Source: Deltaproteobacteria bacterium (GTDB lineage Bacteria > Desulfobacterota > Desulfobacteria > Desulfobacterales > ETH-SRB1). Taken from it: a DNA stretch of 6,543 nucleotides. The stretch is from NCBI GenBank assembly GCA_030627405.1, contig DAOUSD010000104.1, positions 1 through 6,543 on the forward strand, in the 5' to 3' direction. A model generated the notes under the pieces. That model was given only the letters and a program-made list of their open reading frames with translations. It ran no database searches and had not been told where the DNA came from. Below, one piece after another: positions 1 through 5,045 of the stretch; position 1 is the first letter of the stretch; the number at the start of each line of letters is the position of its first letter. The translations under genes were made by a program, and so were the position numbers.

Positions 1-92
1 TATAAAGATTGTTTAAGATCCAGGTGCTCATTCAGGGTTTTGCTGATTTCATAAAGCAGGGTAACGTTTTCTATCCGTTTCATGGCACACAT
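1..92 (-). CDS. NifA-like GAF-domain transcriptional regulator, N-terminal fragment
   Basis: Only the first 30 codons lie in the window; the gene continues beyond position 1. They read MCAMKRIENVTLLYEISKTL, then NEHLDLKQSL. A 'LYEISKxLxxxLDLxxSL' opening is the usual lead-in to the GAF sensor domain of NifA-type sigma-54-dependent activators (GAF, then AAA+, then Fis-type HTH) and of some GAF histidine kinases. The start is put at 92 rather than at the in-frame ATG at 83 because AGGAAT (106-101 on this strand) sits 8 nt upstream of it. The AAA+ and HTH domains are out of view, so the activator call is inferred from this short motif; a GAF-containing kinase is the main alternative. The gene is divergent from the small plus-strand locus beginning near 200, so the two share the intergenic region. 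Confidence 0.6.
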   Translation of the reverse strand, partial: MCAMKRIENVTLLYEISKTLNEHLDLKQSL

Positions 93-190
93 TTTTGCAA
101 ATTCCTCGATGTTTTATTCGTTTAGATCGTGAAAATCAGATGTGCGATAACACCGCAGCTTGCTATGGAGGGTAGTTTGTTTAAACTTTT

Positions 191-208
191 TCAAGTAAAA
201 ATACTTGA
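191..208. promoter_or_regulatory. 18-bp palindrome, candidate operator
   Basis: TCAAGTA-AAAA-TACTTGA is a perfect palindrome with 7-bp arms and a 4-nt centre. Its right arm overlaps the first four bases of the TTGACA box at 205-210. Size, symmetry and position suit a dimeric HTH repressor blocking the -35 element, but the binding protein is unknown. It could act on either divergent gene. Confidence 0.4.
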
Positions 209-233
209 CAAAATAAATAAATACAACTAAAAA
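205..233 (+). promoter_or_regulatory. Candidate sigma-70 promoter for the orphan gene at 326-730
   Basis: A perfect TTGACA (205-210) is followed after 17 nt by TAAAAA (228-233), a 4/6 match to TATAAT. Transcription would begin near 240, just before two hairpins and the orphan gene. The -10 is weak and the area is A-rich, so this is a candidate only. Confidence 0.4.
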
Positions 234-258
234 AACAGATTCGAATAAAGCGTGAATG

Positions 259-290
259 AAATTCCGAACAACGGCATTCGGAATTTTTTT
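259..290 (+). terminator. Rho-independent terminator-like hairpin (leader hairpin 1)
   Basis: A perfect 10-bp stem (259-268 with 277-286, core ATTCCGAA/TTCGGAAT) encloses an 8-nt loop, and the T tract runs to 290. There is no U tract on the opposite strand, so it works only in the plus direction. No complete plus-strand gene lies upstream, so it either ends a short RNA starting near 240 or attenuates transcription into the orphan gene. Confidence 0.6.
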
Positions 291-297
291 AGAAGAC

Positions 298-339
298 AAA
301 GGCGCCTTTTCTTATTTTGAGGAAAATGGCGTCTTTTTT
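298..339 (+). promoter_or_regulatory. Second U-tailed hairpin, enclosing the orphan gene's start codon
   Basis: Positions 298-306 pair with 328-336 (9 bp, one G-U) and 307-311 pair with 322-326 (5 bp), with T327 bulged and a 10-nt loop (312-321). A T run follows to 339. The GAGG at 319-322 lies mostly in the loop, and ATG 326-328 lies in the 3' arm. It may be a terminator, a translation-blocking hairpin, or both. Confidence 0.5.
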
Positions 340-730
340 ATTTCAATTTAGATATAAAAAAACACTTAAGGTTGATGGTTGTGAAGGCCCATGTGAAATC
401 GGTCGATCTGCTTTAAAGGGCAGAGAGGTACTTTATCCGCTGCCTTTTGGTAAAATTACAGGCGGATCTGAAAAAGATTATCCAATAGATTTTTTGCATT
501 TCAATATTCAGGGAACCGCTGTTGGTGCCGTTGGAATTGAAGCGGATTCAGATAAAGCTACATTTCCTGCAGTAGATACTGCAACAACCGTGGGAGCGGA
601 CAATAGCATAAAGCTTAAGTTTCCTGTATTTACCGGTGCTGTTGGATCAACCGACATCGCCCGTATAAACTGGGATGATGTGGCTGTCGGCGTTGCTATT
701 TCAGGAGTTTTGGTTGTTGTTATAGGTTAA
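326..730 (+). CDS. Orphan hypothetical protein, 134 aa, hydrophobic glycine/valine-rich C-terminus
   Basis: I do not recognise this protein. It is about 134 residues long, with no signal peptide and no catalytic motif I can name. It opens with a basic/aromatic stretch (FLFQFRYKKTLKV) and then a CEGPC pair of cysteines. The middle is rich in Gly, Ala, Thr, Asp and Val with alternating hydrophobic residues that suggest beta strands (IQGTAVGAVGIEAD; IKLKFPVFTGAVG). It ends in the hydrophobic run VAVGVAISGVLVVVIG. Codon use resembles the neighbours, and the frame is open for about 400 bases, so it is probably real. ATG 326 is preferred over TTG 317 because GAGG (319-322) precedes it, though the 3-nt spacing is poor and both starts sit in a hairpin. 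The beta-rich composition would suit a small structural or surface protein, but no function is claimed. Confidence 0.55.
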   Translation: MASFLFQFRYKKTLKVDGCEGPCEIGRSALKGREVLYPLPFGKITGGSEKDYPIDFLHFNIQGTAVGAVGIEADSDKATFPAVDTATTVGADNSIKLKFPVFTGAVGSTDIARINWDDVAVGVAISGVLVVVIG

Positions 731-760
731 TGGGGGGTTTACTTTTTTTTCCCCATGGGG
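730..760 (+). other. G/C-tract hairpin at the end of the orphan gene
   Basis: ATGGGG (730-735) can pair with CCCCAT (751-756), leaving the T8 run in the loop; CCCCATGGGG (751-760) is itself palindromic. The U tract is inside the loop rather than after the stem, so this is not a standard intrinsic terminator. It may still stabilise the 3' end of the message. Confidence 0.3.
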
Positions 761-780
761 TATAAATAATCAATAAATCT

Positions 781-815
781 GGTTTACAGTTTTATGTTTT
801 GATCAACTGTTAACC
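781..815. repeat. Inverted repeat downstream of tRNA-Arg
   Basis: GGTTTACAGTT (781-791) and AACTGTTAACC (805-815) are inverted copies matching at 10 of 11 positions, separated by 13 nt. It lies 18 nt past the encoded CCA of the minus-strand tRNA, so it may help 3' processing or termination of that transcript. No clean U tract follows on either strand. Confidence 0.35.
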
Positions 816-832
816 ATAAACGCTTACGATTT

Positions 833-909
<77 letters not shown>

Positions 910-919
910 ACATAAGTTA

Positions 920-948
920 TTACTAGCATATGTTATATGTTATGTCCA
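920..948 (-). promoter_or_regulatory. Candidate promoter for tRNA-Arg
   Basis: On the minus strand TGGACA (948-943, 5/6 to TTGACA) is followed after 17 nt by TAGTAA (925-920, 3/6 to TATAAT), preceded by an extended TGC. It lies 10 nt before the tRNA 5' end, implying a very short leader. Placement is good, but the -10 is weak. Confidence 0.4.
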
Positions 949-970
949 TAAAAAATAAAGCTTAAATTGT

Positions 971-1002
971 TCGAGCAGTCGAGTAGCCAACCAGTCAACC
1001 GA
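971..1002. repeat. Octamer-period repeat run before the sigma-factor start
   Basis: The run reads as four imperfect 8-mers: TCGAGCAG, TCGAGTAG, CCAACCAG, TCAACCGA. It occupies the place where a ribosome binding site would be expected for the gene starting at 1010, and no purine-rich Shine-Dalgarno sequence is present. Confidence 0.45.
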
Positions 1003-1009
1003 TATCAAA

Positions 1010-1975
1010 ATGAAGAAAAAAAAAGATTCAATAAAAAAAGCTAAAAAAACTCTTACCGGCAAAAAGAGAGATGGTAAAAATTCCGCAAGCCAATCTTCTG
1101 AAAATGCTCTTGTTAAGTTTGACCCCCTTCAGAAATATTTGCAGGAAATCAGTAGATATAAGCTTCTTACAAGAGAAGAAGAAAGAGATCTCGCTATAAG
1201 AGTATGCGAGCATGGTGATAAAGAAGCTGCATATATTCTAGCCACTTCCAACCTTAGGCTTGTAGTAAAAATCGCACTGGAATTTCAGAGACTTTGGATG
1301 CAGAATCTTTTAGACCTGATTCAGGAAGGAAATATGGGGCTTATGCAGGCTGTCAGAAAGTTCGACCCTTATAAGAACGTTAAGTTTTCATATTATTCTT
1401 CATTCTGGATAAAGGCATATATTCTTAAGTTCATAATGGACAACTGGCGTCTTGTAAAAATTGGTACGACACAGGGGCAGAGAAAACTTTTTTTTAAATT
1501 AAAAAAGGAAAAACAAAGACTTATAGATGAGGGGTTTGATCCAAAGCCTAAGCTCCTTTCGCAAACATTGGGCGTTTCAGAACGAGAAGTTGTGGACATG
1601 GAACAGAGGCTGAATGGTTGGGATGTATCTTTAGACGCGCCCTTAAAAGATGATTCAGATACCGAGAGGATTGAATTTTTAAGTACTGAGGATGAATCTA
1701 CAGAGGAAAAAGTGGCAAAAAAGGAAATCGAGGAACTTCTTCATAATAAGATTGAAATGTTCAAAAAGAAAATGAATAAAAGAGAACTCGAAATATTTAA
1801 TGTGCGCATTTTTTCCGATGATCCAGCCACATTGCAGGAGATTGGCGATCGCTATGGAATATCAAGGGAGAGAGTCCGGCAGATTGAGAAAAATCTAATA
1901 AAGAAGTTAAGAGAATTTTTTAAACGCGAAGTATCTGATTTTGATTCTTATGTTTTTAAAGATGAAGTTGAGTAA
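1010..1975 (+). CDS. rpoH: RpoH-type (sigma-32 family) RNA polymerase sigma factor
   Basis: This is a 321-residue group 2/3 sigma-70 family protein. Residues 1-33 are a lysine-rich extension. Region 1.2 follows at about 37-66 (FDPLQKYLQEISRY). Region 2 spans about 75-154, with the core-binding DLIQEGNMGLMQAVRKFDP (102-120) and the -10 recognition and melting segment FSYYSSFWIKAYI...NWRLVKIGTT (126-154). QRKLFFKLK (157-165) closely matches the RpoH box (QRKLFFNLR in E. coli), which is why I call it sigma-32 rather than RpoD or RpoS. Region 4 ends in TLQEIGDRYGISRERVRQIEKN (274-295), the -35-binding HTH. It is longer than E. coli RpoH (284 aa), mostly at the N-terminus. ATG 1010 is the only usable start before region 1.2, and it has no visible ribosome binding site. 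A heat-shock role is inferred from family; a specialised paralogue is possible. Confidence 0.85.
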   Translation: MKKKKDSIKKAKKTLTGKKRDGKNSASQSSENALVKFDPLQKYLQEISRYKLLTREEERDLAIRVCEHGDKEAAYILATSNLRLVVKIALEFQRLWMQNLLDLIQEGNMGLMQAVRKFDPYKNVKFSYYSSFWIKAYILKFIMDNWRLVKIGTTQGQRKLFFKLKKEKQRLIDEGFDPKPKLLSQTLGVSEREVVDMEQRLNGWDVSLDAPLKDDSDTERIEFLSTEDESTEEKVAKKEIEELLHNKIEMFKKKMNKRELEIFNVRIFSDDPATLQEIGDRYGISRERVRQIEKNLIKKLREFFKREVSDFDSYVFKDEVE

Positions 1976-1991
1976 GGGAATATTATACAGA

Positions 1992-2124
1992 GGTTCACGG
2001 TTCACGGCTTGAAACTTGAAATTGGAAATTAGAAATTAGGAGAGATTAAAATAGAAATTGGAAAGAACAGTACAAAAGCATGAAGGCCAAATTTCTAATT
2101 TCTAATTTCAACGTTCAGTGAACG
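1992..2124. repeat. Heptamer-period long inverted repeat between the sigma and TPR genes
   Basis: The left side holds GGTTCAC twice (1992-2005), then TTGAAAC, TTGAAAT, TGGAAAT, TAGAAAT (2009-2036) at exact 7-nt steps. The right side holds ATTTCTA, ATTTCTA, ATTTCAA (2091-2111) and then CGTTCAGTGAACG (2112-2124). Positions 2016-2040 and 2087-2111 are inverted copies matching at 23 of 25 positions, one mismatch becoming G-U in RNA, around a 46-nt loop. Period 7 is not codon-like, no U tract follows and no gene lies inside. Confidence 0.7.
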
Positions 2125-2160
2125 CTTATAACTATCGAAAGGTGTGTAATAATAATTTGT

Positions 2161-2166
2161 GAGGAA
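2161..2166 (+). promoter_or_regulatory. Ribosome binding site of the TPR gene
   Basis: GAGGAA lies 8 nt before ATG 2175 and fixes that start. It is the clearest ribosome binding site among the complete genes here. Confidence 0.7.
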
Positions 2167-2174
2167 TATTATAA

Positions 2175-3866
2175 ATGAAGTCGCAGTTATTTAGACTATC
2201 TATTTTATTTATAGCCTTCTTGTTTTATCAGGGTTGTACTTTAATTAAGTCGACACCACCGGGCGATGAACTGCCGGTTAAAAAAACTGAAAGTCGTTAT
2301 TATAACTATATAGAAGCTTATCTGCAATTAAAGAAAAATAATTTAGATAAAGCTATCTACCACCTGAATAAAACGATTGAAGAGGATCCTGAAAATTTAT
2401 ATTTACAAAGAGAACTTGCAATTCTTTACCTGATGCAGAAAGACAATTTAAGAGCACTGAATATTGTTAAAAATATTATAGACAAAAATCCAGGCGATGT
2501 AGAAGCTCTTATTATGTATGGTAGAATCAAACAGAGCCTTAAACAGATTGATGATGCTAAAGAAGCATATGAAAAGGTCATTGCCAATGATCCGGCTCAG
2601 GAAAAAATATATTTGATTCTCGGTGATATTTATATGGAAGAAGGCGATTTGGACAAAGCCTTAAAGATATATAAACAGTTAGTTGATAAATATCCTGAAT
2701 TTTATGCAGGGTATTTTTTTATTGGAAAGATTTATGCGGAACAGGGAAAAATAGTTGATGCTGAAAAAGAATTTCTAAAAGCATTAGATTCGGAGCCAGA
2801 CCTTGAGGAAGCCAAATTTGAGTTGATTAAACTTTATAAAAGTCTGGGTGAAGAACAAAAGACTATTGAAATATACAAAGAAATTCTGAAAAGAAATTCA
2901 AATAACATCAGAGCTGCCCTTGAGCTTGGTCTTCTTTATTATAAGAATGGAATGATTAAAGATTCAGACAACCTGTTTAATGTCCTGGCTGCAAAAAGCT
3001 TGTCTGATTCTGAAGTTATAAGAGAAGTCGCTCAGATATATTTGGATAAAAAGAAATATAATGATGCTATTATTGTCATAGAAGGAATGTTAAAGAGCTT
3101 GCCCGGCAGTTCAGACATTCATTATGCCGCAGGCATGGCATATAATGCAATTAATGATAAAGAAACAGCAATAGCCCACTTTAAACAGGTGCCGCCGGAT
3201 TCAAAATTTTATCAAAATTCAGTGATCCAGATTTCTTTTCTATATCGGGATCTGGGAAAAATAAGGGAAGCCATTAATTTTTTAGAAAATTTAGTAAAAA
3301 ATATTCCTGATAAACCGGAACTAATGCTTTATCTTGCTTCATTTTATGAAGAGAATGAAGAGTTCTATAAGGCTGAAAAAGTTCTTGAGAAAGCAATCAA
3401 GATTGATCCAAAGAATATTGAACTCTATTTCCGCCTCGGAGTTGTTTATGACATGTGGGATAAAAAAGAGGCTGCAATAGAATCGATGAAGACAGTTATA
3501 AGCCTTGATCCTCATAATGCAAATGCTTTGAATTACGTAGGTTATATCTATGCAGAGCTTGGGATAAACCTTGATGAAGCCGAAAGTCTTATAAAAGAAG
3601 CATTAAAGCACAGCCCTGATGATGGTTATATCACTGACAGCCTGGGATGGGTATATTATAAAAAGGGACGTTACAAAGATGCGCTTAAGCTTCTGAAAAA
3701 GGCGGTAGATCTGGCTCCTGATGATCCAGTTATTTTGGAACATCTGGGCGATGTTTATTTAAAAATGACTAATAAAAAAAAGGCTCTTATGTTTTACGAA
3801 CGTTCTCTATTGAAAAGGGAAAAGGATAAGGCGGATATTGAGAAAAAGATTCAGGAACTGAAGTGA
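2175..3866 (+). CDS. TPR-repeat lipoprotein
   Basis: The product is 563 residues long. The N-terminus is a type II signal peptide: KSQLFR, then a hydrophobic core (LSILFIAFLF), then YQGC with the lipidated cysteine at 21. The mature protein should therefore be anchored in the cytoplasmic or outer membrane, facing the periplasm. From about residue 42 to 550 it is built almost wholly of tetratricopeptide repeats, about 14 of them, with the expected A/G/Y/A/P pattern (for example YLILGDIYMEEGDLDKALKIYKQLVDKYP and ITDSLGWVYYKKGRYKDALKLLKKAVDLAPDDP). It has no enzymatic domain, so it is a scaffold for protein contacts. The next gene encodes another lipoprotein, which suggests a joint envelope role such as lipoprotein or exopolysaccharide/outer-membrane assembly; that is inference. 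The TGA stop overlaps the start of the downstream repeat region. Confidence 0.9.
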   Translation: MKSQLFRLSILFIAFLFYQGCTLIKSTPPGDELPVKKTESRYYNYIEAYLQLKKNNLDKAIYHLNKTIEEDPENLYLQRELAILYLMQKDNLRALNIVKNIIDKNPGDVEALIMYGRIKQSLKQIDDAKEAYEKVIANDPAQEKIYLILGDIYMEEGDLDKALKIYKQLVDKYPEFYAGYFFIGKIYAEQGKIVDAEKEFLKALDSEPDLEEAKFELIKLYKSLGEEQKTIEIYKEILKRNSNNIRAALELGLLYYKNGMIKDSDNLFNVLAAKSLSDSEVIREVAQIYLDKKKYNDAIIVIEGMLKSLPGSSDIHYAAGMAYNAINDKETAIAHFKQVPPDSKFYQNSVIQISFLYRDLGKIREAINFLENLVKNIPDKPELMLYLASFYEENEEFYKAEKVLEKAIKIDPKNIELYFRLGVVYDMWDKKEAAIESMKTVISLDPHNANALNYVGYIYAELGINLDEAESLIKEALKHSPDDGYITDSLGWVYYKKGRYKDALKLLKKAVDLAPDDPVILEHLGDVYLKMTNKKKALMFYERSLLKREKDKADIEKKIQELK

Positions 3867-3881
3867 CGGCTTCGTAAAAAG
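3864..3881. repeat. Possible end fragment of a dispersed intergenic repeat
   Basis: TGACGGCTTCGTAAAAAG begins with the TPR gene's stop codon. From memory it resembles the ends of dispersed palindromic repeats in Desulfobacterales genomes (a GGCTTCGTAAAAAGTC type of end). No matching inverted end occurs in this window, so the call rests on recollection and needs a genome search. Confidence 0.25.
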
Positions 3882-3884
3882 CTA

Positions 3885-3941
3885 TTAGCCATTAGCGGTT
3901 AGCTCTTAGCTAAAGGCTAACTGCTAAAAGCTAACTGCTAA
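3885..3941. repeat. Regular heptamer hairpin between the two lipoprotein genes
   Basis: TTAGC occurs at 3885, 3892, 3899 and 3906, and its complement GCTAA at 3916, 3923, 3930 and 3937, all in exact 7-nt steps. The two halves pair in register into four 5-bp helices separated by three 2x2 internal loops, closed by a 5-nt loop (3911-3915). Every spacer position is a mismatch. No U tract follows on the plus strand, so it is not a standard terminator. Confidence 0.8.
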
Positions 3942-3976
3942 AAATCTTCGATCACTAAGTTATACGATTTTATCAA

Positions 3977-4750
3977 GTGAAATACATACTCATACTATTT
4001 GTCATTGTTTTTTTTTCTGCATGTTCTTTTTTTACGGGAAGAATTGTTGAGGAGCCTCCTGAATTATTAGACACAGCCGCTATAACTGAAGTTAATAATC
4101 TTCTTTCAACTATTAGACTTAAAAACAGAAACCTTAAAACATTTAAAGGCATCGGCAAAATAACATTTTGGGAAGAAGATAAAAAAAGTATTACTTCAAG
4201 CATTGCATGGGTTGGGTCTGACCCTGATATGATACGAATAGCCATTTTGAACATTTCAGGCCAACCTTTATTAAGCATCGCAAATGACGGGCAATGGTTT
4301 TATTTTTTATCCCATACTGATAATAGCTTTTACAAGAAACGCTCTTCATATTCCAACCTGGAAAAAGCAATTCAAATACCTGTAAAACCTGTTGAAATAG
4401 TATCATTACTCGCCGGCCGTATTCCGCTTTATGAATATTATACTGCTAATATTATCAGAAATAAAAAGCAGGGATATGTAATTGTTTTAAAAAAAAGAAA
4501 TGGAAATGTGATTCAAAAAATTTATCTTAATGAAGATAAAAAAGATGTCAAAAAGGTTGAGTTATTTGATGTAAATGAAAAATTATTATATTTTGCAGTA
4601 ATTGATAGCCTGCAGAAGATAAATAAATATCATGTTCCTTTGAAGCTAAGCGTATCAAGCGATAACGGCAATGGATTCAAGATTGATATTCACAAATACT
4701 GGACAGATGTTTCTGTTAATCCATCAATGTTTGTGCTGGCACCGCAATAA
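3977..4750 (+). CDS. LolB/DUF4292-like lipoprotein
   Basis: The product is 257 residues long. The signal peptide KYILILFVIVFFSAC gives a lipidated cysteine at 16. The remainder has the look of the LolA/LolB-type half-barrel seen in DUF4292 proteins: an early 'LKTFKGIGKITFWEEDKKSITSSIAWVGSDPDMIRIAILNISGQPLLSIANDGQWFYFLS' stretch of alternating strands (about 53-113), and later paired strands such as GYVIVLKKRNGNVIQKIYL and FKIDIHKYWTDVSVNP. Such proteins bind lipid or lipoprotein cargo at the outer membrane; the exact role here is not established. It follows the TPR lipoprotein by 110 bases, with the heptamer hairpin between. The GTG start has no clear ribosome binding site, but it is the only one giving a signal peptide. 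It could be a more general outer-membrane biogenesis lipoprotein. Confidence 0.7.
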   Translation: MKYILILFVIVFFSACSFFTGRIVEEPPELLDTAAITEVNNLLSTIRLKNRNLKTFKGIGKITFWEEDKKSITSSIAWVGSDPDMIRIAILNISGQPLLSIANDGQWFYFLSHTDNSFYKKRSSYSNLEKAIQIPVKPVEIVSLLAGRIPLYEYYTANIIRNKKQGYVIVLKKRNGNVIQKIYLNEDKKDVKKVELFDVNEKLLYFAVIDSLQKINKYHVPLKLSVSSDNGNGFKIDIHKYWTDVSVNPSMFVLAPQ

Positions 4751-4784
4751 TGGTTTTTTATAATATTTTAGCAACCGGTCGCAA

Positions 4785-4990
4785 GCGAGCATCAGGTATA
4801 ACCAAATTAAAATCATGAAAAACTCGCGCATAAGATATCGTAAAGAAAGAACCTGCCACGAATGAAAACAATAATAATAGTTCAACAACCCATTAAAAAA
4901 AATAACGATATCATACAGGGTTCTTTCTTAACGATCTCTAATACTCTCAAACAGTTTCCTGCTTTGAATTTGGTTATACCTGATGCTCGC
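4785..4990. mobile_element. MITE-like 206-bp inverted-repeat element
   Basis: The outer ends are perfect 24-bp inverted copies (4785-4808 and 4967-4990; outermost bases GCGAGCATCAGG). Inside them a second pair matches at 16 of 17 positions (4837-4853 and 4919-4935, ATCGT[A/T]AAGAAAGAACC). The bases between the two pairs have diverged, and the arms are 69 and 72 nt around a 65-nt AT-rich centre. There is no transposase and no clear target duplication. It fills most of the 295-base gap between the LolB-like and ATP-grasp genes; I see no convincing promoter or terminator elsewhere in that gap. Confidence 0.65.
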
Positions 4991-5045
4991 GCACAGTCTA
5001 TTTGTTTCGTCAAGCTAAAATGCCATCGTTTTTTAGAGAGATACT

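Noticed and set aside
82..100. Sigma-54 (-24/-12) promoter-like TGGCAC...TTGCA on the plus strand
   Set aside because: The GG and GC dinucleotides are 11 nt apart instead of the required 10, and it overlaps the start of the minus-strand regulator gene.
114..299. 61-codon minus-strand frame with a hydrophobic stretch, just upstream of the regulator
   Set aside because: It needs a TTG start without a ribosome binding site and runs through the plus-strand terminator hairpin and the palindromic promoter region. The hydrophobic residues reflect the A/T-rich composition.
910..1009. A plus-strand promoter or sigma-32-type promoter for the sigma gene
   Set aside because: The best pair (TTATGT, 17 nt, TAAATT) matches poorly, and no CTTGAA/CCCCAT combination is present.
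1028..1599. Two minus-strand frames (1028-1213 and 1393-1599) inside the sigma gene
   Set aside because: They lie antisense to a well-conserved sigma factor, lack ribosome binding sites and resemble no protein family.
3885..3941. Intrinsic terminator of the TPR gene, or a CRISPR-like array
   Set aside because: No U tract follows the stem on the plus strand and the stem is interrupted every 5 bp. Units of 7 nt without spacers of 25-40 nt cannot be CRISPR.
3973..4406. Two minus-strand frames (3973-4278 and 4191-4406) in the LolB-like gene
   Set aside because: They are antisense to a lipoprotein gene with a clear signal peptide and have no supporting start signals or motifs.
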